A stretch of DNA of 64,000 nt from Saccopteryx bilineata (GCF_036850765.1 NC_089495.1:196805847-196869846), one strand, 5' to 3'. Positions 1 through 11,203 are shown, counted from the stretch's first letter. Notes: generated by a model not told the origin, from the sequence alone. A program made the numbers and translations.

Positions 1-215
1 TGAGGTCCTCAGAGACCTGGGTTCATGTCTTGGCTTCCCTGTTTCCTGGCTATCTGACTGTGCCAAACTGTGTAACCCCTCTGAGCCTTAGTTTTCTGAC
101 CTGTGAGATGGAGCTACTGCCCGCCTCGTGGGTTTTTATGAGGTTTTCGGCAAGAGAAAGCATGCAGAGCTCTTAGAACAAACCTGGCTCATAGTAAGCG
201 ATCAATAGCAGCTCT
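1..215 (+). repeat. MIR SINE
   Basis: Diverged MIR in sense order: ACCTGGGTTCATGTC, then TATCTGACTGTG, CCTCTGAGCCTTAGTTTTCT, a GTGAGATGG block, and the 3' part GCTCTTAGAACA...CTGGCTCATAGTAAGCGATCAATA. Nearly full length and truncated by the window start. Confidence 0.85.
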
Positions 216-274
216 TCACCGGGACCGGGCCACCTCCCAAGAACAAATGACACCCTGCCTGGTGCCTCTCCTGA

Positions 275-532
<258 letters not shown>

Positions 533-639
533 TGATGGACTTGGTGGGTGAGGGGGAGGGGATGTTTTTTCCAGTGCCTCTGCTCCTTGAGTGATATTTA
601 GCATCTGTGGTCTTGTCAAATATGAACTGTAATTCCATT

Positions 640-745
640 ATGTGGGCATCAGTATACCCACTTTACAGATGGAGAAACGGAGGCCAAAAACCTAAAAGGG
701 CCAGAACTAGACCTTTCCAAACTGCCATCTAACAAACTTTGTCCT
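640..745 (-). repeat. MIR fragment
   Basis: Contains CCCACTTTACAGATGGAGAAAC, the reverse complement of the MIR CAGTTTCCTCATCTGTAAAATGGG block, followed by weakly matching sequence. Short and diverged. Confidence 0.4.
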
Positions 746-769
746 TTAAGCCCCGATTCCCAGGCTTAA

Positions 770-1185
770 GGCACACTGATCTTTGAGGTTCGGGGTACCT
801 TTGCATTTCCATGTGACTTTTAGAATCACTTTGTCAATTTCTACAGCAAAGCCTGTGGGATTTTGATGGGAACTGATTGTAATGAATCTATGGCTCACTT
901 TGGGAAAAACTGACAACTTAAGGAGTCTTCCAACCATGAACATGGTATATATCGTCACTTATTTAAGGTCTTCAGTAATTTCACTCAGCCAGGTTTTATA
1001 CGACTGTACAACTGTTGTTAGACGTACCCCTAAGTATCTTATATTTTTGATACTATGTTGAAGGCATATTTTAAAAAAATATCTCAGTGTCTGATTTTTC
1101 TAGTACACAGATACCTAACTGACTTTCATATATTGATCTTGTATCCTGCAACCTGTTAATGTTATGATGACTGTTTACATTTAAA
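770..1185 (-). mobile_element. Old L1 LINE fragment (ORF2 region)
   Basis: Antisense L1M-type ORF2 sequence: TTTGTCAATTTCTACAGCAA, GGGATTTTGATGGGAACTGA, CTTCCAACCATGAACATGGT, TTATTTAAGGTCTTCAGTAA and CCCTAAGTATCTTATATTTT appear in the order expected for the reverse strand. Many stops and indels, so not coding. Confidence 0.8.
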
Positions 1186-1189
1186 TTAA

Positions 1190-2445
1190 TTAAAAGAAAA
1201 TGCAAAGCTCGGGTGCCCAGGTGCACCGGCCACAATTCAAGTGCACTGGAGCCGCCGTGTTGGACAGGTGCCGGCACGAGAGTATTGCCATCATTGCAGA
1301 AAGCCTTACTGAGAGCTCGTCTCTTGAAAGCTGCCACGTCAGATTCGAGGAAGCAGGAATATTGTTTGAAAGAAGCTGACTCCAGTTACCCCCAACCTCA
1401 CATACTCACGGACCTCTCTCGTTTCTTCTGATGGACATAGTTTGGATATTGGTTCCTCACTCATGCCCAGCACATTGTGGTGGGAATTCACAGTGTCAGG
1501 GCCCTTACTGGACTCTGAGTACATTTCCTGTAGTTGGGGAACCCCTGGGCACAGAACACATCTAGGGGCTAGCATTCTTTCTTGCTCCGTGGCTGCAAAG
1601 TAGGAAGAAAACAGGAATGCCTGGCCCCCCCCCTGCCCCCGGGGCTGCCTCCGGACCACAGGAGAGCACGGTACTCCTCCACATGTCACTCAAGTATTAG
1701 GTGCATGTCACTTATGTATTAAGTGCATCAGGCTTCTGAGAACCTTTGTCATTTCAGTGGCATTGGCTGCGGGGAGTCATGGGAACGAGACGGGACAATC
1801 GCAGTACTTTTCACGCCTTCATTTGGGTTTCCCAGTTATTTCACGATCGTGATGGCTGCAGCTCCGAGTCGCACCCCGAGTCTATCAATGGAAGATGTTG
1901 AAACAGAATGCAATTGAAGTATCGAAGAAAATAGGGGGAAACACCTGGCGTGGAGCTCCCCCCACATCTTATTTATCTATCTATTTCTCAATGTGAACCA
2001 AATCCTGTTTCCCAGAAGGCGTTGCAGATGGCTTAGGACGGGGCACGAAACATGACAAGATCGCAGAAATGAAAAGCGAGGTGGCACGGGGCGGAAGGGC
2101 AAGAATGTCCCGGAGCGGGGAGGAACGCTGGCCCCGTGTTTCTCCGCTCCCGCTGCTCACTCCTGCGGGCCACGGCCTGCGCGGTGGCCCACGGGATCGA
2201 GGCAACTTGTCAGACACACCGTTCGCAATGTCTGCAAGATAAACACACACCAATTGCCTGGGAAAATTCTAACTGTTGTTCACACGGGCCAGACAGGAAT
2301 TGTTCCCAGGAGCCCTCGTAAAGAAACAGCCTGTAATGGAAGGAAAGGCACCGTGCGCTGCGGTCTCATTGAGGGCACGGGAGCTAGTTCCACGGGCTCC
2401 TCGCACATCACAATGATTGGCGCGAAGGCGATTTGGGGATGCGGC

Positions 2446-2446
<1 letters not shown>
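1190..2446. other. Intronic DNA, nothing recognised
   Basis: Unique-looking intronic sequence. No clear repeat family, RNA gene or coding exon seen; short open frames here lack splice context or family resemblance. Confidence 0.6.
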
Positions 2447-2476
<30 letters not shown>

Positions 2477-2490
2477 GGAGAGAGAGAGGG
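2447..2490. repeat. (GA)n microsatellite
   Basis: About 44 bp of AG repeats interrupted by GGG steps. Confidence 0.95.
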
Positions 2491-3196
2491 GTTGGGCTGG
2501 GCAGTGCCATCTGACAGAGGTCGCTCTCTCTCCGCTGATCCATCTGTGTCCTGGGATGCGTTAAGTGTTTCTGGCGAGTGAACAGTTTCAATATTTCTTC
2601 AAGGAAACCTCCCCAAATATTGTGTCCCTCGTCTATATTTCAGGAAGTATGGGGAGGTAGACAGTTCATGTCTGCTGTCTGGCAAATGCCCACTTGGCTA
2701 GTTAAGTCCAGACTTACATCCAACAGCGGAGTCGGAAACAGGTTAAGATCTTTCCTCACAATATGCGGCGCCTGTCATGACACTTGCCACCCAGGAGGCA
2801 GCTGCAGCCCGGCTCGGAGACGGGCGGAGGCAGTGGCGGATTTCTCAGGCGGTCCTGCTTTGGATGCGTTCCCGTCCCGCGAGGGGCAGCCTGCAGACGC
2901 GCCCAAGTTCTGTTCCAGTTAACGGGGCTGGGGCGACCGAGCCTGAGAATTTCAGAGGAATTGAAATAGACACATCGTGACCAAGAGTCTCCAGGAGACA
3001 CCTACATCAGGTCTAACTTTTAACAATGCTATTTCCTGCTGTCGCTTCCAAGATAAGCTAGGAATCACAGAGTCAGCAAAGGTGGAAACTTTTTATTCAC
3101 CGGTTTTAAGTCAGGGAAATGAAGACGGTGACTTTGTTTCCAGAATAGATTCCAGAAGCGGCCCTTCCTTCTGGCAATGGTTGGAGAGCAGTAGTT
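2491..3196. other. Intronic DNA, nothing recognised
   Basis: No recognised repeat or gene. Moderately GC-rich around 2780-2950, with scattered CpGs and no exon-like signal. Confidence 0.55.
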
Positions 3197-3207
3197 GGTG
3201 GGCTCAT

Positions 3208-3400
3208 AGGTTTTTAAAAAAATTGATTTTAGAGAGAGAGGGAGGGAGAGAAAGAGAGAGAGAGAGAGAGAAACATTGATTTGTTGTTCTACTTATTTTT
3301 GCATTCATTGGTTGCTACTAATATGTGCCCTGACTAGGGATTGAACCCACAACCTTGACGTATCGGGATGATGCTCTAACTGAGCTCCTCAGCTAGGGTG
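3208..3400 (-). mobile_element. Ves-type tRNA SINE
   Basis: Antisense copy: T/A-rich start TTTTTAAAAAAATTGATTTT, a GAGA-rich tract, AAACATTGATTTG, then the reversed tRNA head TGCCCTGACTAGGGATTGAA...ATGCTCTAACTGAGCTCCTCAGC. Flanked by an imperfect 11-bp target duplication, GGTGGGCTCAT (3197-3207) and GGTGGGCTTAT (3401-3411). Belongs to an older, shorter SINE family than the copy at 5297. Confidence 0.85.
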
Positions 3401-3411
3401 GGTGGGCTTAT

Positions 3412-4716
3412 TAAAATAAATCCTATTGTGTTATAGAGAATACTTGCCTTCCTTTTTATACAGCGGGATTCTGTAGTCTGCTTATCCTTAAATAGGCTCA
3501 GATCATAAATGAATCAGCTAAAAAGGAAGACCAGCCTAGATTCCTGCTTTACACCCTCCTGGAAACTTAATATGCTCTTTAGAAGACCCTGGTTGCTGGT
3601 ACTGGCTTTCATAGAGTTACAGTGCTAGTCCTACATGAGAATCAATGGCCAGACCTGTGTCCCTGAGCCAGGAGCAGTTCTAATCCTTCGGGGGGAAGGG
3701 GTGATAAAGGCCAGTACACGTTATAAACAAGCTCCTCTCGTGCTGGGATGATGTCTCCCGGAGGTGACGCGGACGCACGCTGTATGGTGGGAGGTCTGTG
3801 GCCTCATTCCTAACTCGTTCCTTTCTTACGTGATACATTGGCCCGAAGAACCCAAACTTGTAATTTTTCAAGGATCTTTTCCCCCCAAGCAAATAGATGG
3901 TGTGCATTCGGAGCAGAATGTCTAGTGTGACATTTGGTGAGCCTCTTCAAGAAAGAAAACAGGAACAAAATTAGGGCACATGCCTAAATAAATACCCACA
4001 CACCTATGGCACTATGAAACACACACCAGGACATTTAATCATTGACGGGGAGGGTAGATTATGTATGCTCTTCATTTTCATCTCTGTCCTTCTCTGTTTC
4101 AATCAAATATACTAAAATGAATATAGGTAGCTAATGTAAACAGGAAACAATGCTAGTAAAGCGCGAGTGGCCAAGAATATTCTGAGGACGGCAGGAAACC
4201 TCGCAGGGCTTTGGGGTAGCCAGTTCCTCTGTGGGGCAGCACAGCCCCCCCCCCCACCCCACACCCGTATGGCTCTGGGTAAGATTACCTTTGGGTTTTC
4301 CTCACATCCTCCTCTCCACAATCAGAGGCTCTTCATCCCTGAGGAGGTTTAGAAATAATTCATATGTTAGCCAGTCTTTACAGAAGACCTTGACCCAGGG
4401 GGGGGCCATGCTCACACTTCTCAGGGACTCCAGAGCAGGTCCTGTCAGCCCCACGGCAGGGCTGATTTCCAGACGTCCCTACGAAGGGTTTGCTCCTCCA
4501 GGGGTTTTGACAGCAAATAACGTGCGAGGAGTCTCAGAAACGAGGCCACGTGTCCCAGTGCTGCACACAGATCTCAGGAGGGGCAGCGGATGTGTTCAGA
4601 CAAGTCGCAGGCACTGAGCAGGGAGCAGACCCTAATCTGACGGGAAAAGGCTCCTCCTGCTCTGGGAGCACATCGGCTTGGCAGCAGTGACACCAGGGCT
4701 GAGGACATAGGCACGT
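3412..4716. other. Intronic DNA, nothing recognised
   Basis: No recognised repeat family or gene. Includes short homopolymer runs, such as the C run near 4246-4256. Confidence 0.55.
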
Positions 4717-4798
4717 CCGTCCCTGTCCCTGTCCCTGCCCCTGTCCCTGCCCCTGTCCCTGCCCCTGTCCCTGCCCCTGTCCCTGCCCCTGTCCCTGC
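4717..4798. repeat. 12-bp minisatellite, G-rich on the - strand
   Basis: About seven copies of GTCCCTGCCCCT, with a GTCCCT variant at the left end. On the - strand this reads as regularly spaced GGG and GGGG runs separated by one- to three-base loops, so the template strand of PTPRT matches a G-quadruplex pattern. Confidence 0.95.
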
Positions 4799-4999
4799 CG
4801 TGGCCGATCCTTCCAGTAAACCTGTTGCCTTGCTTCCTGCAGGGCTCACGCTGGCTCCCAGGGCTGTGCGCGTCCTGGAAGCAGCTCCTCCTCCTCCGGC
4901 GCCTGTATCAGGTGTGTCTGGACAGAAAACCTAGTGGCCACACCCTAGCTACACAATAATGCATAAATTAACAATTAGGCTCATTACAGCCAATCTTGA

Positions 5000-5150
5000 C
5001 CGCACGGTTACACATCGGGTGTATGTAATTCTCATCACCAATCTTCCAGGTAGATATTATTTCTAGCCCATCTTATAGATGAGGGGACTGAGAACTGAGG
5101 TGGGTAAATGAGTGTCCTGGGTCAGAGCCACACGGGTTGTGACAGGTGGA
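5000..5150 (-). repeat. MIR fragment
   Basis: TTCTCATCACC...TAGATATTATTTC...CCATCTTATAGATGAGGGGA and GGGTAAATGAGTGTCC follow the order of reverse-strand MIR. Confidence 0.6.
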
Positions 5151-5296
5151 GGCGGTGTTTGAGCGATGGTCTGTGTCCTATTCCTAAGTCCTGGGCTCAT
5201 CCTTCCATGCCTGCCCTGTGGGCCTGTCACATTGTTGTCATCCCTGCAAGCCTTTCTTTCCAGACAGATGGCTCTCTGTTAAAACAAATCATCTGG

Positions 5297-5678
5297 GCCC
5301 TGGCCGGTTGGCTCAATGGTAGAGCGTCAGCCTGGCATGCAGGAATCCCGGGTTCGATTCCCGGCCAGGGCACACAGGAGAAGCGCCCATCTGTTTCTCC
5401 ACCCCTCCCCCTCTTCTTCCTCTCTGTCTCTCTCTTCCCCTCCCACAGCCAGGGCTCCATTGGAGCAAAGTTGGCCCAGGCACTGAGGATGGCTCCGTGG
5501 CCTCTGCCTCAGGCACTAGAATGGCTCTGATTGTGGCAGAGCGACGCCCCAGATGGGCAGAGCATCGCCCCCTGGTGGGCATGCCGGGTGGATCCCAGTC
5601 AGGCGCATGTGGGAGTCAGTCTGACTGCCTCCCTGTTTCCAACTTTGGAAAAATACAAAAAACAAACAAATAAACAAC
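5297..5678 (+). mobile_element. Long tRNA-headed bat SINE, type I tail
   Basis: Head GCCCTGGCCGGTTGGCTCAA with A box (GGCTCAATGG) and B box (GGTTCGATTCC), closing with GGCCAGGGCACA. A pyrimidine-rich region and CCCACAGCC follow, then a body including TTGGAGCAAAGTTGGCCCAG and CCCCCTGGTGGGCATGCC, and a tail of CTTTGGAAAAATACAAAA plus A-rich DNA. Flanked by a perfect 13-bp duplication AACAAATCATCTG (5283-5295 and 5679-5691). In sense orientation to PTPRT. Confidence 0.95.
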
Positions 5679-5691
5679 AACAAATCATCTG

Positions 5692-6330
5692 TTTAATGTA
5701 TTCACATACCTCTAATTCTCCCTGTACTAGATACTTGATGACATTGAGTTTCTCAAATCTACAAAGTCAGTGGAATAAAAACATCCTTGGAATACTTTTC
5801 AAGTTACCCCCCTCAGGTTGCCTTCTTATGTCTCTTCTCCTTTTCTTGCCACATTTATCACCTGTGATGTCTGCACTTGCAGTGGGGCTATTTTCAGTTC
5901 CCGCCTCCTCCCGGAAGTGGCCCTCTGAAGCTCCCCAGGGTTTTCTTTGCTGCTAAAGCCAAGGGTACTTATTGTTATATTATTATTATTAGTTTTTATA
6001 TTTGACTTTCTGGTGTTTGAGGCTGCTCCCCCTCTGAGCATCCTCCTGCCCTCTTGATTCTGTGAAATTGTCAACAACTATGAAGGGGCTGGAGATGTTA
6101 CGTTATTTGCAAGCTATATGACTGAGGCTGTCAGCTAATAGATGCTGGCAGAAGATGTGGGTCCCCAGGTCAGAGACAGAGCACTTTATTATTCACCCCG
6201 CCAAGAGCACAAGCTTCGTGTTTGCGACGCTTTTTCTTGCCCATCCCCCAAGTCCTGTGGGGATGTTGTGGGGCAGAGCTGGGTGGGGTCTGCCTATGGT
6301 ATATCTGTGTCCTAGCTGGGGAACCCCCCC
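5692..6330. other. Intronic DNA, nothing recognised
   Basis: AT-moderate intronic sequence without a recognised family. Confidence 0.5.
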
Positions 6331-6334
6331 CACT

Positions 6335-6480
6335 CTTTTATTCATATCTTTATTGAGATCTAATTTACAAACCAGAAAGTCCAGTGAGTCTACAGTTTGC
6401 GGGGTTTGGGTGTCAGGTACACAGCCATGGCGCCGTCCTCACACGCTTCAGCTTTCCTTCTTCCCGCCTGCAGCCGCTCC
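6335..6480 (-). mobile_element. Possible old L1 3'-end fragment
   Basis: TTTATTGAGATCTAATTTAC resembles the reverse-strand L1M 3' UTR TTTATTGAGATATAATTTACA block. The following sequence is too diverged to follow confidently. Confidence 0.35.
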
Positions 6481-7494
6481 AGGTGGACACGCAGCTCCTG
6501 TAGAACAGCTCCGGGAGTGCAGGTCCAGCTGGGCTCCGGCTCTGTGGAAGGCTGCGTTCTCGCCAGTTCGTCTGCTCCTGCTGCCTCCTCCTCCCTTTCT
6601 CCCTGTGCGACTCGTCTCTGGGGACCGTGGCCAGGGCTGACCCAGAAGTTCCCCCTCTCACACTCGCTCTCTCCTCCGTTACTGTCCCATTCCCTTCCAT
6701 CGGGTCTTCCCTCAGCCCATCCTCAGTGCACCCGCTTCAGGTTTTTGTCCTTGTTCACCCTGGCCCCGCGCCCAGGAGCTTGGGGGAGGGGGGTTGGGCA
6801 GGACTGATCTGGTGACCGGCGCGGGGGGGGGGGGGGGACACACACTCAGCCACCAATCACAGTGCTAACCGTTTCATCACCAGTGTGGCCGGGCTGCCGG
6901 GGGATAACGGCGTCTGCTGCGTGGGGAGGGCGATGCGTGTCAGCTAAGTGCTCTGGGGAGGAAGTCTTGGCCTTTGCACAGGATTCTGTGAGGTGCACTG
7001 CAAACAGCCCAAGGAGGATGGTGCCACGCTGGGAGATGGCATGTGGGCAGGCCCTTTGGCACCTGCTCATCCTCCTTGCTCAGGGCTGTGGCTCCACCCT
7101 CCTGTGGGGCCGGGACCCTCCTGACTTCACAGGAACTCTGAACCCAGGAATCAGCCCCAAACGAGCAGTCAGCCAAGAAGGTGGCGGGCCCTTGGGAGCT
7201 CTTCAGCTAATCAAACATGATTTATGTCCACTTATATTTCTTTTAACTTTTAATAAAGAATAATCAAAAGCTATTCTTTAGAGACTGCCACAGAGGTACA
7301 GATATGGTCATAAGAGAGTCAATGGCCCAGACTTTAACAAGTTTCCAAATGTCACGCCATGGACACAGTGTGACCAGAAGTGAAGAGAACATTCACAGTG
7401 AATTAATTGTGGGGATTTTACCTAAATATTCTCCAGCCGGGAGATTTCTGGAGCAATTAGAACAATTTTCAGCTGCAAATGCTAGGCCTTATTT
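6481..7494. other. Intronic DNA with a 15-base G run
   Basis: Mostly unrecognised GC-rich sequence. A homopolymer of 15 G lies at 6823-6837; such runs are assembly-error prone. Confidence 0.6.
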
Positions 7495-7658
7495 TACTTT
7501 TTTTTTTTTTAATTTTAAAAATTGATTGATTGATTTTGAGAGAGAGAGAGACAGAGACTGATTTGTTATTCTACTAATTTATGCATCATTGGTTGATTCC
7601 TGTACGTGCCCTGACCAGGGATCGAACCTACAACCTTTGAGCTACCTGGCTAGGACCC
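7495..7658 (-). mobile_element. Ves-type tRNA SINE
   Basis: Antisense copy: poly-T/A start, TTGATTGATTGATTTTGAGA, GA tract, GACTGATTTGTTATTCTACT, then reversed head CGTGCCCTGACCAGGGATCG...GAGCTACCTGGCTAGG. The head is internally shortened relative to the copy at 3208. No confident target duplication. Confidence 0.8.
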
Positions 7659-8629
7659 TGTATTGGGAGATCTCCTGTAAAGCAGGCATAAGGTCTCTTG
7701 CCCACAATTCCTTCTTATTAAAAGCCCGTAGAACTTCCACTTCTGCCGATTACGAATTGATTACAAGCCTGCATGCACTCTCTGAAATAATGACAGCCAT
7801 TTTTGCAGGCTCTGTCTTATCTCTTTGTGAAGGGAGCAGTGTCGTGACTCAGAAGAGCAGAGAGGACGGGGAATTGCAACACGGCGAGGCTATTCTAGAT
7901 ACCCTGGTAGCTAACCGGGTGTGGTGAACACAGCGGGCTCTCCGTGGAATCGGGTGCCTCGTGGTCTTCCTCTCAAGGTGGCTCCCGAGGATAGAGGGGT
8001 GTGGGCGGGGGCTGGAAGGATGCCTGCCCGCGTGCTAGGGTCAGAAGTGTTCAAGTGTGGGCATTTGCGACCCCTGTTCTGCAAGGAGTGCGTGCTCCCA
8101 AACCAAGACAATTTATTGCGCAGAAAACAAAACAAAACTAAGGGAAGTTGCGAATTCGAATTGTCTTAAGAGAGAGAGAGACAAACAGATTGAAGAGGAA
8201 AAAGGTTTCAATGAGAACTGTTGCCTTGATAAGAAATACCTAATTATAAAATGGACCACTGATTCAACTATAAACCCCCCCCCCCACACACACACACACT
8301 TTTTTCAATTTAGAGCATGTGTGACCTCCTGGATGGATGAATTGGAAAAAGGTTCACCTTCTGGGTAGAGTCTTTGGGTAAAGAAAACCAATAACCTTCC
8401 TCCTCTTGACCTCAGGACTCATAGCTTTGCCAGAAGAGCCAGGGCTGGATTGGGGTGCCACACCCCCGGTTTGCAGCAGGACATCCTTGGCGCAGTGACC
8501 CAATTTCTCAACCCCAGGAAGTAGCCTGGATTTAAGGAGTGTTTCCACTCATGTGTTCGAGGTTATGCGGCCCCTTGCTTTCCCTTGAGGGACTTAAGAT
8601 GACATTAGCCTTCAAGCGTTGGGGACCTA
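7659..8629. other. Intronic DNA, nothing recognised except a C/CA tract
   Basis: A C-run followed by a CA tract lies near 8274-8300. Otherwise no recognised element. Confidence 0.55.
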
Positions 8630-8765
8630 GGACAAGGCCAGCAGCATCAGCGTGACTTGGGAACTTGTCAGAGATTCATATTATCCAGCCTCGCCCCCGA
8701 CTTGCTGAACCACCTGCAAGGTGATTCCGTGCAGGATGACGTTTCAAAGCCCTGCTTTAGGCTGA
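8630..8765 (+). mobile_element. MER5A (hAT-Charlie, non-autonomous)
   Basis: CCAGCAGCATCAGCGTGACT, TGGGAACTTGTCAGAGATTC and GACTTGCTGAACC follow the MER5A order. An ancient eutherian DNA element, heavily diverged. Confidence 0.75.
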
Positions 8766-9221
8766 TGGAATTGGGTTAAGAAAACCTTGCCCGAGCCTAG
8801 TCGCATCCAGGGTATGCCATCCCTTAATAACATACGTGAGAGTCTGTTAGCCAGGAACGTACCAAGATGCTTTGCCCCTCCTTACGGATATATTTCCGAC
8901 TTGGAAAAAGGGTTTCCAGAAAGCTCAGCCTCTGGGCCTCTTTGGCAGCACGTCCCAGCCTGTGTTCTGGGGAGCGTTCCTTTTCTGCGAGAGGGCGTCC
9001 GATGTTCCTTACACAAGCAAAGCAGATGTGGGGACCGCTGCCTGCTCCTCCCTCTGCTCACGGAGCCACGGTATGACTGTGCCGTGTGCTGTCATGTCCT
9101 GGGTGGCAGCTGGACCAGGCGATTCAGGCCTCCATCTCTGGAATCAGATCACCTGGGGTCTGGACCCTAACTCAGTCACTGAGCAAAGCCATACCATGTT
9201 CACCATTCCGTGTGTTTCATG

Positions 9222-9307
9222 GACCGGGGACGTTGGCAGTGCCTGGGAGCTCAGAGAAATGAAGGCTTTCAGGCCCCATCCCAAACTCACCGAGTCAGAA
9301 CCTGCAG
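9222..9307 (+). mobile_element. MER5A, left part of a split copy
   Basis: TGCCTGGGAGCTCAGAGAAA, AGGCTTTCAGGCCCCATCCC and CGAGTCAGAACCTGCAG match MER5A. The element resumes at 9712 after two nested SINE insertions. Confidence 0.75.
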
Positions 9308-9479
9308 CTCTAGCCCAGGCCAGATAGCTCAGTTGGTTAGAGCATCGAATTGAAGTGCAGAGGTTGCCTGTTCGATCCCTGGTCAGGGCACATACAGGAG
9401 CAGATCGATGTTCCTGTCTGTCTCTCTCTCTGTTACTCTTGCTCTCAAATCAATACAATAAACATTAAAAAATAATATC
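9308..9479 (+). mobile_element. tRNA SINE (short family A) inserted in MER5A
   Basis: Head CCAGGCCAGATAGCTCAGTT with B box GTTCGATCCC and CAGGGCACATACAGGAGCAG, then a CT tract and an A-rich tail. Imperfect 11-bp duplication AGAACCTGCAG (9297-9307) and AGAATCTGCAG (9712-9722). The right copy was later split by the next SINE. Confidence 0.85.
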
Positions 9480-9490
9480 AAAAAGAATCT

Positions 9491-9621
9491 GGCCTGACCT
9501 GTGGTGGCGCAGTGGATAAAGCGTCGACCTGGAAATGCTGAGGTCACCGGTTCAAAACTCTGGGCTTGCCTGGTCAAGGCACATATGGGAGTTGATGCTT
9601 CCTGCTCTTCCCCCTGTTCTC

Positions 9622-9658
<37 letters not shown>

Positions 9659-9707
9659 AATGAATAAATAAAATCTAAAAAAAAAAAGTAAATAAAAAAA
9701 AAAAAAA
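9491..9707 (+). mobile_element. tRNA SINE (short family B) inserted at the edge of the previous SINE
   Basis: Head GGCCTGACCTGTGGTGGCGC, B box GGTTCAAAACTC, GGTCAAGGCACATATGGGAG, a (CT)n tract and an A-rich tail. Perfect 11-bp duplication AAAAAGAATCT (9480-9490 and 9708-9718). Same family as the copy at 60704. The youngest layer of this nest. Confidence 0.92.
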
Positions 9708-9711
9708 AAAA

Positions 9712-9760
9712 AGAATCTGCAGTTTTAATGAGATCCCCAAATGATTTGTGTGCATATACC
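9712..9760 (+). mobile_element. MER5A, right part of the split copy
   Basis: AGAATCTGCAGTTTTAATGA then GATCCCCAAATGATTTGTGT continues the MER5A consensus left off at 9307. Confidence 0.75.
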
Positions 9761-9764
9761 GGCA

Positions 9765-9832
9765 CCTTGCTTGACCTCTCTGCCTCAGTTTCTTCATTTG
9801 TAAAGTAGGAGTATTAATAGGACCTATCTCAT
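9765..9832 (+). repeat. MIR fragment
   Basis: GACCTCTCTGCCTCAGTTTC, TTCATTTGTAAAGTAGGAGT and ATTAATAGGACCTATCTCAT match the central MIR region. Confidence 0.8.
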
Positions 9833-9833
9833 G

Positions 9834-10008
9834 CCTTATCATGCATCAGAGTCACCCAGAGGGTTTGTTAAACCAAAAAGGGCGTGCCTCCACCCCTGGA
9901 GTTTCTGGTTTATTAGGCCAGGGAGCGGGGCTTCAGAATCTGCATTTCTCCCGAGTTCCCGGGGGTGCCAGTGCAGTGGGTCTGGGGACCACACTTGGAG
10001 AATGATCT
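9834..10008 (+). mobile_element. MER20 (hAT-Charlie, non-autonomous)
   Basis: GCATCAGAGTCACCCAGAGG, GTTTGTTAAACC, CCTGGAGTTTCTGGTTTATT, AGAATCTGCATTTCTCCCGA and GGGGACCACACTTGGAGAAT follow MER20 through nearly its full length. Confidence 0.85.
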
Positions 10009-10354
10009 AGAGAGCTCTAGGTGTTCTAGAAAGCTCTAGATCAGTCTAAGGGCCTTGCTCTTTCCACTCCTGTTCTCCTCCATGATGTTCAGTATCTCAA
10101 TACTTAACGCTATGTTTATATTTTCCCTTTTAGGTGTTTTATTGGAATCTTAGCCCAGACTCTAATTTCTCTGGGCAGGAATTATCCTTTTTATACTCTA
10201 CATGCTGTCATTTTCTGTTTTGTTAAATAATGCGTACATTTTCACTGTGATCAATAATAGAATAAGGAGGGGGGGCATCTCAGACTATTAACCCAACTAG
10301 ACAGCATCTGGAAATGGATACCAGCCCAGGAATTCTCCCTCAGTGCCCACTTCA

Positions 10355-10515
10355 AACACGTTTCCAGGTGATGCGGGTGCTGTTGGCCCAGGAGCCACCC
10401 TTTGCAAAGCACCTTTGTAGGGGTTTTCAAAGGACTCAGGGAATTGGATCGTGTAAGCCAGTTAACGCAGTGCCTCGCGCAGACTGAGCACTCGAAAATG
10501 TGAGTCAGTGTGACT
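10355..10515 (+). repeat. MER20-like fragment followed by MIR 3' fragment
   Basis: GTTTCCAGGTGATGCGGGTG and TGTTGGCCCAGGAGCCACC resemble the MER20/MER5 3' half. AACGCAGTGCCTCGCGCAGA with GAGCACTCGAAAATG at 10465-10502 resembles the MIR 3' end. Confidence 0.45.
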
Positions 10516-10875
10516 TTTACTAAGTAAATGCTCAGACCGACCTCATTAAGTTAACCAAAACCATTTATCAAACTCAGTTATGGGACTCTTTGTTCGTGGG
10601 CGACCCGTTGCCTTGTCAGAGGAAGAAGCGTGTTAGTTCACGGGCTGTCCCTGGTCAGTGTTCTGTGGACGTCAGTCAGTTCCAGCCGCACTTGTTTAAG
10701 GCACAGATCTCGGAGCAGGCTACCAGCAAGCAAGGCAGTGGCTCGGGGGGTTTCAGGAGATGCTGTGTGTAACGTACTGTAGGAGGAGGCAGAGACAGGG
10801 AAGTGCTGGGTGGGATGGATGCCCTCAGTGATTTGGGTAGTCTTCTTCGTGAGTCAGAGCCCCTAAGCCTTAGGC

Positions 10876-11203
10876 CAGGGGTCCCCAAACTTTTTACACA
10901 GGGGGCCAGTTCCCTGTCCCTCAGACCGTTGGAGGGCCGGACTATAAAAAACTATGAACAAATCCCTATGCACACTACACATATTTTAAAGTAAAAAAAA
11001 AAACAAAATGGGAACGAATACAATATTTAAAATAGAGAACAAGTAAATTTAAATCAACAAACTGACCAGTATTTCAATGGGAACTATGCTCCTCTCACTG
11101 ACCACCAATGAAAGAGGTGCCCCTTCCGGGTGTGCGGCAGGGGCCGGATAAATGGCCTCAGGGGGCCGCATGCGGCCCGCGGGCCGTAGTTTGGGGACCC
11201 CTG
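10876..11203 (-). mobile_element. Young non-autonomous hAT element (family 1)
   Basis: 328 bp bounded by inverted termini CAGGGGTCCCCAAACT and AGTTTGGGGACCCCTG, with no transposase frame. Flanked by a perfect 8-bp duplication CCTTAGGC (10868-10875 and 11204-11211), the hallmark of hAT insertion. Reverse orientation relative to the copies at 19399, 30434 and 45611. Confidence 0.97.

Noticed and set aside
4574..4849. Open frame encoding a Gly-Thr-Ala repeat protein on the - strand
   Set aside because: Artefact of the 12-bp minisatellite, whose unit is a multiple of 3.
5297..5372. Functional tRNA gene
   Set aside because: The tRNA-like head is fused to a SINE body with an A-rich tail and target duplications, and recurs many times in the window.
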